Source: Auricularia sp. M13
Taxonomy: Eukaryota; Basidiomycota; Agaricomycetes; Auriculariales; Auriculariaceae
Assembly (NCBI GenBank): GCA_037042915.1
Contig: CM073197.1
Span: 2,852,001-2,916,000, forward strand
Length of the DNA stretch: 64,000 nucleotides
Direction of reading: 5' to 3'
Shown: one piece after another, positions 54,540 to 64,000 of the stretch
Layout: every line of letters begins with the position of its first letter
Position numbering within the stretch: position 1 is the stretch's first letter
Translations under genes and position numbers: made by a program
The notes under the pieces: model-generated
What the model was told of the DNA's origin: nothing
The model's input: the letters and a program-made list of their open reading frames with translations, nothing else
The model's database searches: none

Positions 54540-56095
54540 TCAGGCCGGGGGCGGAAGCCCGATGTTCACTTCGTAAGTATAGGTGTCATCGCTCGCGCCA
54601 GACAGAGCCGGAGTAAAGCAGTCGACCGTATAGCCACCCGTCGACGTCTGGCAGTTCTTCCCACTGACCCACTGGCCGTTATTGTAGTAGTCGCTCAGGT
54701 TAAACGCGCTGCCGCTGCCGTCGATGCCTTCCGCGCCGATCTGGTTGTCCGAGAAGCGGTGCCCGACGTACTTGACCGCCAGGCCTGCGATATCCGCCTA
54801 TAAGTCAACGCCCGTGCGTGGTTGGAGGGATGGGGCAGACGTACCCGCCTTAGAGTCGTCACGGTTCATGACAATTCCTTCTCCGAGGCCTTGGAAGACG
54901 GTGCTGTCGTTCTGGAAGTTGACGTTGAGGCAGGTGACCACGTTGTTCAGCGTCTTAACGGGGTTGAAGCCGGTGGGGGGCGATCTTGCCGCCTATAGCC
55001 GTCATCAGCAGCTCCTCGCGAGTCGCAAGAGGGACAGCCAACCTGCGAGCACAAACGCGGCGATGGTCTGGTCCTTCCACGAGCCGTTGGACACGACAGA
55101 ATTGTCCTCGTAATGCACGGTCGTCCACTGGTGATTCGTATCGAAGTTGTAGACATTGATAATGCGGAAGTATAGTATTGCTTGAAGATCACGCTGGCGA
55201 GCGCGATGCAGCCCAAGACGAGGGCGACGCCGAGTGCGCCGGCAATAATGAGTCTAGAAGGCATAATTCAGCTCCTGTACAACTGAAGTTGCAGTTCAAA
55301 CGCACCCGCCAGTAGAAGCAACCCTCGGGGGAACGAGAACTGCGGCGCCCTTGGACGCCAGCCGCGGCCAGGCCTTCGACAAGAAGGTTTGCAGCAGCCG
55401 CAATGCCCATTTTCAATGCCGGTCAGGATGATCGGCCTGACGAGGTACGCAAAGCCGAGCCCGAGGAGGCTTGGAAATGATAGTGGTCTACACACGAGTA
55501 GTGAGCAAGGAATATCAAGCTTTGGACAGACGTTGAGCTCACCGGCAAGTTCTTCCAATTGTACAAACTGATACCCAAGAAGTTCGCCGTCGACGAGTAC
55601 GACCCAATAGAAACGATGACGTCCATGGTCGGCGCGGCGTCCGCCACGAGTGCAGCGGAGGGCTGGGGCTGCGTGTACGCCCAGATGACGCCGTTGGTGG
55701 TGTACGAGAGGGAGTACGTCTCGCCGTCGTCGCTCTCGACCTTGACCCACGCGTCGTCGCCTTTATTCTCAATGTTGGTCGCCATGGTTGATGGGTAGCC
55801 GTTTAGCTGCAGCGGAGGGTCGTCGCTGACCTTCGCTGCCAAGATGTTCAATACTGTGCACAAGTCTATGCGTGAACGGAAGAATGTACCGTTGGTTGGC
55901 CACTGGTACGATAGTCCGAGACTAGTGACCTTGGCTCCAGCTGGAGGATAATTATTAGTTCGCCGTCAAATATGTAGGGCAAACAGGGACACATACTCTC
56001 GGTGCCGTCGAAGGCAACGACCTGGTGGTTCTCGGGCACGTGGAACTCGAACGCGTCGCCGCCTTTGCCGTCAACGACAGTGACCTTTCTCTTTG
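54540..56095 (-). pseudogene. Broken jacalin-like/membrane-segment gene, copy 1
   Basis: One of three related copies on the minus strand. It retains a small part of an N-terminal jacalin-like lectin region, a region with GVIWAYTQPQP and DVIVSIGSYSSTANFLGISL, hydrophobic helices (RLIIAGALGVALVLGCIALA) and the C-terminal part around FNLSDYYNNGQWVSGKN and TPALSGASDDTYTY. It is broken in several places and treated here as a fossil. The family is unknown to me. Lectin-like plus membrane-type segments would fit a membrane-acting defence protein, but nothing in the sequence proves that. Confidence 0.55.
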
Positions 56096-56231
56096 CTCAC
56101 CGATACCGCTATGGGCTTTCCCGAAGGCGCGTCCGGGAAATCGCCGAAAAACGCGTTCCCGACGCGCCGCGACCGCCCGCGTTATTGCGCGCCCGTCCGC
56201 AAAGCTTCATTCTCCAGAAATTAGGAGCGTT

Positions 56232-58322
56232 ATGAATATTCCTCTTGCTGCCGTCTTAAATAAGCACCCACGCTCTCTTCTGCCTCACGTGGCTATACAG
56301 GACTTCAACCCGCCTGCGTCGACGCTTCGTATCAGTCTCGCCATGGTTAAGCTTGCACTGACAGACGTATCCAACCTCACGCTCGGAATCCTTCGATCCA
56401 TCAGATTGGTGCCACGCGAACAAGATGTCGTTATAGCTGGAAGTTCTGCAAGCCACCAGGATACCCGGGCTTGGATTCCTTGGCTCTCTCTACTGCACTC
56501 TTGGGCTCGCCGGTTTTGCTTCTTGCCCGGTGACTCTGGCGACTGGGATGTGGTTATGTTTACGAACATTCAACATTGGAAACATGGTCCGTATTATTAT
56601 TCTCGCTCATTATATTCCATGTTAACGTTGCACTCCAGTGGGGATTTTGCTCCGATTCACCTTGGGCAACACCTTGGACCCGGCTACACTTTCTGGTAGA
56701 GCGTGGTTTCGTGATGATGTTGATTCAGCTCTGCCCAATAAACGGTTCAACTTGAAGATCCATAAACTCTGCATGTGTCTCGCCCTTCGCGTGGTATGTT
56801 CTCCGGCAATCTTACCATCGCTCTATGTATTCACAGCTTTTCAGCCTTCTGAAAGCATAGATTGGAATGAAACGATACGACTTTCTAGCGTTGCGGTGCC
56901 TGAGCTTTCCAATGCGACGCAGACCCAGCGCCTCATCCGATCCCTTGTCGAGGCATGCGATGAGATTGAATGCTCATACGCAGTGATTATGGACAACAAA
57001 AACACCCTCGTCATTCAACTGTCCGATCCCAAGGAACAAGTGTCACCGCGGTCTGCGAAATGCCAGCTATTCACTGCTCTGGAGCACTCTGCAGCATTTT
57101 GCATTGCTCAGATTATTCTCAAGCATTCTCCTAGTCTCAACCGCCGCGGAAAAATTCTCCATCGCGGAGTTTCTAATCTTGGTGCTGTTTTTCCGGTTGA
57201 ACATGCCACTCGATTTCGTGACTTCGACTACTACGAGCTTTCCCGCAATCGCCGATACGTGAAGCACTTTCTGGAGTGGAGGTCCCGCCAATCCAGCACC
57301 GTCCAGGCCATCCGCATTGACGACATGCTCTCTATTACGGGTCGTTATGCTCTCCCGCGCCAGGTGGCTCGCTGGCGCTCCCATTTTCCTCGCTATACAC
57401 TGGACAAGCAGGACCGCGTGCGCTTGAATGCTTGGACTAAATATCGCCGGCCTCGCAGCGGGACGACCGATCAAATGCTCCGCGATGCGCACGGGCTCGA
57501 GTTCCGCGTCACCAACGTCATCCAGGATGGCGACGGCCACTACTCCCGCGTTGTACGTGGATATCTGCAAATACCCGGTGTCTCCGAAGCATCCGCCCAA
57601 ATCCTCGTCTTGAAGCTCTTCGACGAGCGGTTTTTCCCAGTGGGTCGACTGTATGACTTCCTGAATCGCGAGGCCGAATTTTGGCTGAACTTTGCGGACC
57701 AACTCGTGCGACGCGAAGCCAGCGTGTACAAGCGCCTATGCAAGCTCCAGGGTTCGTTGATACCGTGGTATTATGGCTGCCATGAGGTGAGAGGAAGTGG
57801 CTCGTTCTAGCAATATCAAGCAGCTGATGATCTCCGGGTTCAAGTTTGAGCTTCCCGACGGTTGTAAGGTTCTCGGCGTCTTGATGGAAGAAATTCGCGG
57901 AACGAGCATAGACAGCGTGATGTCCAAGCAGACGTCTTACGAGGAGCGCGGGATGCTCGTATGTTCCTTGCATTTCTTTTGCAGCTGCCGCTTGCTTAGA
58001 TTCTGACGCGTACACATAGCTCTCATGCATGCGGGGCTTCATCCGCTGCCTGAATCATAGCGACATCACACAAACCGACTGGCATTTAAATCAAATCATA
58101 TGCGAGCCATACACCATCCGGGTCGGGTCGGCCAGCGACGGTGTGCATCATACTCATAGACCTGTTTTCGTCGATTTTGCATTCGCCACACAGTCATCCG
58201 GAATTACAGCCTGGATGGACGAGAAAAATGATGTTGATGAACTGGGTCTCCTCCTGGGTGTTGGTACCAACTCTACGGAAGAGAGCAAGTGGTGGTTCGA
58301 ACGCGACGTATGCGAGTACTGA
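56232..58322 (+). CDS. Kinase-like family copy J
   Basis: Plus-strand E/F/J/K-type member, apparently intact. The start at 56232 gives MNIPLAAVLNKHPRSLLPHV; exon 1 carries WIPWLSLLHSWARRFCFLPG. Exon 2 gives LLRFTLGNTLDPATLSGRAW and HKLCMCLALRVV. The main exon has LIRSLVEACDEIECSYAVIM, FRDFDYYELSRNRRYVKHFL, LSITGRYALPRQVARWRSHF, RVTNVIQDGDGHYSRVVRGY, LVLKLFDERFFPVG, RREASVYKRLCKLQ and IPWYYGCHEV. The next exons give ELPDGCKVLGVLMEEIRG, then HSDITQTDWHLNQIIC, where Thr precedes the loop Asp, and DFAFATQSSG, ending RDVCEY at 58322. It stands head-to-head, at about 136 bp, with the broken lectin-like copy 1. Confidence 0.8.
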
Positions 58323-58429
58323 AATTATGTTCTTGTGGTTGGTACAATATACAAAGGCTTGAGATATGCAACCTCCGGATCACGGCCGGCGAGCAAGCAA
58401 GCAAGCTGTTTGCGGAGCGACTGGCGCCA

Positions 58430-59880
58430 CTAGCATCGTAAGTAGGTGTAGGTGTCATCGCTCGCGCCAGACAGAGCCGGAGTAAAGCAGTCGACCGTGA
58501 AGCCGCCCGTCGACGTCTGGGAGTTCTTCCCACTGACCCACTTGCCGTTATTGTAGTAGTCGCTCGAATTGAAGGCGCTGCCGCTGCCGTCGATGCCCTG
58601 CGCGCCGATCTGGTTGTCCGAGAAGCGGTGCACGATGCACTGGACCGCAAGACCTGCGACACCCGCCTCCAAGTCAACACTCGTGCGTGATCAGAGGGAT
58701 GGGAAGACGTACCGGCCTTAGAGTCGTCGCGGTTCATGGCGATCCCTTCTCCAAGGCCCTGGAAGACGGTGCTGTCGTTCTGAAAGTTGACGTTGAGGTA
58801 GGTGACGACGCTGTTCAGCGTCTTCACGGGGTTGAAGCCCGGCGGGGCGATCTTGCCGCCTACCGCCGTCAGCAATGGCTCCACGCCAGTCGCAAAGGGG
58901 ATAACTCACCTGCAAGCACAAACACGGCGATGGTCTGGTCCTTCCACGAGCCGTTGGACACGACAGAGTTGTCCTCGTAATGCTGTACGGTCGTTCACTG
59001 GTGGTTCATATCGCAGTTGTAGATATTGGTGAGGAAGTATTGCTTGAAGATGACGCTGGCAAGCGCGATGCTGCCCAAGGCGAGGGCGACGCCGAGTGCG
59101 CCGGCGATGATGAGTCTAGAAGGCATAAATCAGCACCTGTGCAACTGAATGTGCTGCTCAAACGCACCCACCAGTAAGAGCAACGCTCACGGGAACGAGG
59201 ACAGCAGCGCCTTCCACGCCACCAGCGGCCAGGCCTTCGACCAGCAGGTTGGCTGCAGCGGCGATGCCCATTTCAATGCCAGTCTGGATGATCGGCCTGA
59301 CGAGGTAGGCGAAGCCGAGCCCGAGGAGGCTTGAAATGATAGTAGTCTGCGAACGAGTCTTAGTGAGCAAGGAATATCAACCTTTGCACAGACGTTGAGC
59401 TCACCGGCAAGTTCTTCCAATTGTACAAACTGATACCCAAGAAGTTCGCCGTCGACGAGTACGACCCAATAGAAACGATGACGTCCGTGGTTGGCGCAGC
59501 GTCCGCCACGAGTGCAGTGGTAGGCTGGGGCTGCGTGTACGCCCAGATGACGCCGTTGGTGGTGTACGAGAGGTAGTACGTCTCGCCGTCGTCGCTCTCG
59601 ACCTCGACTCACGCGTCGTCGCCTTTGTTCTCGATGTTGGCGTAGATCGGGAGCAGGTCCTGCGACGCCTGCACGCGGATCTTCTCGATGGTCGCCATGT
59701 CGTTCCGCGCCCACGCGCTCTGCGTCGGCGCGTCGAGCCACTGCGTCGATGGGTAGCCGTTTAGCTGCAGCGGAGGGCCGTCGCTGACCTTCGCTGCCAA
59801 GATGTTCAATACTGTGCAGAAGTCTATGCGTGAACGGAAGAATGTACCGTTGGTTGGCCACGGACTCGAGGCGCCGGACG
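58430..59880 (-). pseudogene. Broken jacalin-like/membrane-segment gene, copy 2
   Basis: Minus-strand relative of copy 1. It shows TQSAWARNDMATIEKIRVQA and DLLPIYANIENKGDDA, GVIWAYTQPQP, the membrane-type stretch LLGLGFAYLVRPIIQTGIEM and a C-terminal region FNSSDYYNNGKWVSGKNSQ to TPALSGASDDTYTYLRC. The N-terminal lectin-like part is not seen. Broken in several places; an old duplicate. Confidence 0.55.
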
Positions 59881-59997
59881 TGTTTCCGTCCATGTGCACA
59901 GGCTCTCAATCTTGTGAGTCGTCCAATGACCCTGTGACAAGAGTGAGTCATCGTAAGCTACGCATGAGACAACCCGTAAGGAGCTGTTCGAGATAAT

Positions 59998-60003
59998 TAT
60001 AAA
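59998..60003 (+). promoter_or_regulatory. TATA box of copy K
   Basis: ATTATAAATTTC lies about 92 bases before the copy K start codon at 60095. Confidence 0.5.
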
Positions 60004-60094
60004 TTTCAAAAGCGTCGGAGTTCAGAGTTGGAACATACGCAACCGACATCAACTCGACTGCAATCGCTCCTCGACCTTACCCCAGAGTGCCAGG

Positions 60095-62181
60095 ATGGTG
60101 ATCCCTCTCGCTGCGGTCCTTGACCAGCACCCGCGCTCTCGTCTGCCTAGTTTGGCTGTAGCCTCCTTCGCTGTACCGCAGCCAGAGCTCAAACCTCAAG
60201 TCATGCTCGCTATGACAGAGCTTGAACTCACAAACAAATTTATCACCACGCTTGGCAAGGTCTACCGATCCTTGAAGCTGGTGCCGCATGAACACGATGT
60301 TGTCCTTGCTGGACAACGCGAATGCCTTCAGAATGCACAAGCCTGGACCCTCTGGCTCTCCGTACTGCACTCGTGGGCTCGTCGTTTTTGCTTTTTACCA
60401 GGTGACTACGATGCTTGGGATGCAGTTATGTCTACAAGTATCAAACACTGGGAAAATGGTTCGTCGTTCTGTCAACTCTGTCTTTCGGGCTGACGTTCTC
60501 CCTGCAAGTGGGCCTCATGCTACAATTTACCCTGAGCAGCTCAAGCGACGTGGCTATACTTAATAAGCGGCCGTGGTTCGGCGATTACGATCCAAGTCGG
60601 CCCAATGCTCAGTTCAAGTTGACGGATCATAAGCTATGTATGTGCATCGCTCTTCGCGTGGTATGTTCCCAAACTCCCTTACCATTGCGCTACGTATTCA
60701 CGGTCTATTAGCTAGAACAATCCGTAGATTGGGAGGAAGTCAAACGGCTTTCGCGTTTTGGGGCGTCTGTAGTTTCAGATGCGACGCAGACTCAACGTCT
60801 TATTCAATCTCTGGTTGCGGAATGCGACGAGGCAAAATGCGCATATGCAGTGGTTATGGACAACAGAAACACCCTTGTCATTCAACTCTCGGAGCCCAAG
60901 AAATCCCCGTCCTCGAGCCAACGACGGTCTGCGACATGTCAATTGTTTCCCGCTCAGGAGCACTCTGCAACATTTTGCATCGCGATGATCATCTTCAAAT
61001 ACTCTCGTAGTCTATATTACCGTGGCCAGCTTCTCGGGCGTGGGGCTGCGAACTGCGAGCTGGCTTGGCCGATTGATAACCCGACTCGATTTCGCGACTT
61101 CGACTATTACGACCTTTCTCAGAATCGCCCATACTTGAAAGAGTTTCTCGCGTGGAGGGCCCGTCAACCTCAAATTGTTCCGGCCATCCGCATCGGTGAC
61201 CTGATCTCTGTTACGGGTCGCTATGCTCTCCCGCGTCAGATAGCCCGCTGGCGCAGTCAATTTCCTCGCTATCCACTGGACAAGCAGGAACGCATGCGCT
61301 TGAATGCTTGGACCAAACAACGCCGGCCTCGCGATGCCACGACAGATCTATTGCTCCGTGACGCCCATGCGGTGGAGTTTCGCGTTACTGACAATATCCA
61401 GGATGGCAATGATCACTACTCCCGCGTCGTACGTGGGTATCTGCAAGTGCCGAGTAGATCCAAAGCTTCGGCCCAACGGCTTATCTTGAAGCTCTTCGAC
61501 GAGCGATTCTTCCCTGTGGATCTGCTCTATGACTATCTCGCAAACGAAGCCCAGTTTTGGATCAACTTCGCCGATCAACTTGTGAGACGCGAAGCCAGTG
61601 TCTACAAGCGCCTGAGCAAACTCCAGGGCTCCTTGATACCATGGTACTATGGCTGCCACGAGGTGCAGCGATAAAGTTGCCCATCTGTCGAGGCAATATG
61701 AACCGGCTGATTGTCCCCTCTCAGTTCGAACTTCCCGACGGTTGTAAGGTTCTGGGTATCTTAATGGAAGAAATCAGCGGGAAGACCCCGGACGAGATAA
61801 TCACGGAGAAGATGCCGCCAGAGGAGCACAAGATGCTGGTACGTTCTCAGCATTTCCTTTGCGACACCTCGCTCGGCCGCACTTACGCACACGCAGCTCA
61901 CATGCATACGAGGCTTCATCCGCGTTCTGAATCACAGCGACATCACGCAGACAGATTGGGGCTTAGATCACATTATATGCGAGCCGTACACCAGCCCGGC
62001 GACGGAGGCCATACGCCACCGACCGGTGTTCCTCGATTTCGCGTTCGCAACACAGTCTTCTGGAATAAGGGCTGCGATGGACCCACACACGGATGTCGGT
62101 GAGGTCGGCTTACTCCTTGGCGTTGGCATGGAATCTGGGGATGAGAGGAAGTGGTGGTACGCCCGCGATGAATGCGAGTAG
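60095..62181 (+). CDS. Kinase-like family copy K
   Basis: Plus-strand E/F/J/K-type member, apparently intact. The start at 60095 gives MVIPLAAVLDQHPRSRLPSL; exon 1 carries WTLWLSVLHSWARRFCFLPG. Exon 2 gives LMLQFTLSSSSDVAILNKRP, WFGDYDPSRPN and HKLCMCIALRVV. The main exon has VDWEEVKRLSRFGASV, CAYAVVMDNRNTLVIQ, FRDFDYYDLSQNRPYLKEFL, LISVTGRYALPRQIARWRSQ, FRVTDNIQDGNDHYSRVVRG, LILKLFDERFFPV, RREASVYKRLSKLQ and IPWYYGCHEV. The next exon gives ELPDGCKVLGILMEEISG. The last exon reads HSDITQTDWGLDHIIC, in which the otherwise conserved His and Gln after the Asp are changed, then DFAFATQSSG, ending ARDECE at 62181. It is closest to copy J. Confidence 0.8.
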
Positions 62182-62554
62182 CCGTGCCTTTGCGCGTTGG
62201 ATCATTCACAAGGGCTTGAATTAGATCCATATGTACATATATTCCAGCAATTTGCGTGGCACTGTGCCAATGATTTCCCCTGCTCTTGATGCGATTGAGG
62301 TGCGAAGTACGAAAGCCACAATGTTGCGTATTGCAGGATTGGCATGGGAAATTTCTGTGGAGAAAGGAAAACCCATTTCGTCCTCTTCCGTACCGTCCCG
62401 GTCGTCATCGTAGCCTCGTAGGTACATGCTATCCGAGCCGCGTCACGGTTTGCACTTGTGAGATATATGGCACGAGTAAAACTGTAAATAGCACGGAAAT
62501 AAAACAAATTTTCTTCACAAAAATTAGCTATCCTTGTATGAGTAAATCAACAGC
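62182..62554. other. Intergenic, convergent 3' ends
   Basis: Lies between the 3' ends of copy K and the third lectin-like copy. No gene or repeat is recognisable. Confidence 0.45.
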
Positions 62555-63569
62555 TATAGCCCCCGGTCGACGTCTGGCAGTTCTCGTTAGAGGGATGGGG
62601 CAGACGTACCCGCCTTAGAGTCGTCACGGTCCATGATAATTCCTTCTCCGAGGCCCTGGAAGACGGTGCTGTCGTTTTGGAAGTTGACGTTGAGGCAGGT
62701 GACCACGTTGTTCAGCGTCTTAACGGGGTTGAAGCCCCGGGGGGCGATCTTGCCGCCTATAGCCGTCATCAGCAACTCCTCGCGAGTCGCAAGAGGGACA
62801 GCCAACCTGCGAGCACAAACGCGGCGATGTTCGCTGCCAAGATGTTCAATACTGTGCGTAACGGTGTATGCGCGAATCGAAGAACGTACCGCTGTTGGCC
62901 ACGGACTCGAGGCGCCTCTGGTATGACAGTCCGAGGCTGGTGACCTTGGCGCCAGCTATAAAACATCTATCAGCTCGCCGCCGACATGACGGGCGAAACG
63001 GAACACGCACTCTCGGTACCATGGAAGGCGACGACCTGGTGGTCCTCGGGCACGTGGAACTCGAACGCGTCGCCGCCTTTGCCATCAACGACAGTGACCT
63101 TCCTCTCGTTAGTGTGGATAATAAGGCCGGTAATGTACTGCGTCGCGGTACCTTCGAGATTGTCAGTGTCAGCCAGCAAGTAACAAAACGAGTCGACTAA
63201 CTGCAACTGACCGCTGATACCAGTGACGAACTCGCCCTCGCCGAGCTTGACGGTCGACTTGTGCGCGCCCTCCTTGCCCATAAGGCGCGTCTTGCGGACG
63301 TGGTAGTGCCCGCGGAAGCTCTGCAGCACGCCCTTGCCCGCGCCGTCGGAGGTAAACTCGAGCGCGCGCAGCGGGTGCCACAGCTTGCCCTCGTCGAATG
63401 CCGCGCCCTCCGCGCTGCCAAACGCCGGAGACGCCTTGACCGCAAAGTTGAACTTGTCCTGCAACGGCTGGCGCTGCACGGGGCCCCTGACCTTGAAGCT
63501 GAGGAAGTCGGGCAGCGACTGGCCGCCGACGCTCGCGGGGAGCTTGGGGAAGTTCGGGAGCGTCGACAT
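62555..63569 (-). pseudogene. Jacalin-like/membrane-segment gene, copy 3 (rearranged)
   Basis: On the minus strand from 63569, MSTLPNFPKLPASVGGQSLP opens the best preserved N-terminal part of the family. The stretch HKSTVKLGEGEFVTGISGQL and ITGLIIHTNERKVTVVDGKG, then FEFHVPEDHQVVAFHGTE, resembles the beta-prism repeats of jacalin-like lectins, which bind carbohydrates. The start codon and upstream region look normal. A short part of the C-terminal region (VKTLNNVVTCLNVNFQNDST) follows. The copy is shorter than the others and looks broken; treated as a fossil. Confidence 0.55.
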
Positions 63570-64000
63570 TCGGGAGACTGGTAGTAGTGCTGGTACTCGG
63601 GGGAGTTCTGAGGCCTCTGGAGTGCGCGACGACCTGCGTTTTATACGCAAGAAAATTCCAATAGTGTCCGCAGGCGCTTCATGGCACAATCCTGTTTGCA
63701 CGATCTGAGTCGCTCTTCGAGCGTGCAGAAGTCGGCGCTCGGTCCACTTCTGGATGCCCGACCATCCGGAGATGCCGCCCGGCGTGCTCCGCACACAGCT
63801 ACCCCAGAGCACGCAGTATGTGTCGGAGCGAACGGCCATCGTCACGGTAGCATTCGATGCGCACTGTTGGGCAAATGCAGGGTCTTGCTTGGGAGTGCCT
63901 GTATTCCGCGATGAAGTGCCAGCCGTATGGAGCACACGGGCAAGGAAACTTCCAGTGTCGCGGGAGCACTGAGCAGCGGAAACGATGTAGGTACGCCGGG
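63570..64000. other. Right-end region
   Basis: Upstream flank of the third lectin-like copy, with a TTTTATACG stretch near 63640 that could serve as its TATA element. No gene is supported up to the end of the window. Confidence 0.4.

Noticed and set aside
3152-62181. Assignment of the kinase-like family to FunK1
   Set aside because: FunK1 proteins have HRD-type loops and a different N-terminal region; the DW loop and DFA motif here do not fit well enough to name it.

Overview
The window looks like nuclear DNA of a basidiomycete, most likely an agaricomycete of the polypore type. It is GC-rich. Its genes carry many short GT-AG introns (about 45-70 nt). It holds a fungal eS24 ribosomal protein gene, a drug-type MFS transporter, a tyrosine-decarboxylase-like PLP enzyme and a chromodomain-bearing Ty3/gypsy element. 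Identities come from reading translated sequence by eye; no database search was run.

The dominant feature is a dispersed cluster of eleven copies (named A-K here) of one multi-exon gene family that I do not recognise by name. Each predicted protein is about 650-700 aa. It has a variable N-terminus, a conserved W..L..W...(F/C)CFL..D block, a middle domain around FxDF...FLxWK, and a C-terminal protein-kinase-like domain. In that domain the VAIK-like motif is LKLFDERLF, the catalytic loop is usually xxDWHxxQI rather than HRDxxxxN, and DFG is DFA. Copies A, B, C (minus) lie at 3.1-11.1 kb, D (plus) and E (minus) at 21.2-26.0 kb, F (minus) at 30.0-38.4 kb, and G-K (plus) at 46.6-62.2 kb. Sequence motifs divide them into A-D, E/F/J/K and G/H/I. 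Several are damaged: A has a stop in the catalytic loop, C carries a hAT-type MITE, E has a 7-nt deletion, F carries an LTR retrotransposon and a TA-flanked MITE, and I has lost the catalytic Asp.

Region by region: 0.1-0.4 kb is a palindromic MITE-like element; 0.7-2.9 kb is an MFS transporter; 3.1-12.6 kb holds copies A-C plus a fragment of a Ser/Pro-rich gene. 13.5-17.4 kb is the PLP decarboxylase; 18.4-20.6 kb is a divergent pair (a secreted, probably GPI-anchored protein and the full Ser/Pro-rich gene). 21.2-26.0 kb holds copies D and E. The segment 19.67-23.47 kb is repeated inverted at 8.25-12.59 kb. 26.7-28.6 kb is an unknown gene with an acidic tail; 29.2-29.65 kb is a truncated eS24 copy. 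30.0-38.4 kb is copy F with its insertions; 39.0-39.7 kb is the full eS24 gene. 40.0-41.5 kb holds two small genes (a Cys-rich membrane protein and a predicted N-myristoylated protein). 41.5-46.3 kb is low in recognisable genes, with a 25-bp minisatellite and a possible many-intron gene. 46.6-63.6 kb holds copies G-K, the last three interleaved with three broken copies of a jacalin-like, membrane-segment gene on the opposite strand.

Taken together the window reads as a fast-evolving birth-and-death cluster of a kinase-like family, seeded with transposons and segmental duplications, inserted among ordinary housekeeping and metabolic genes.
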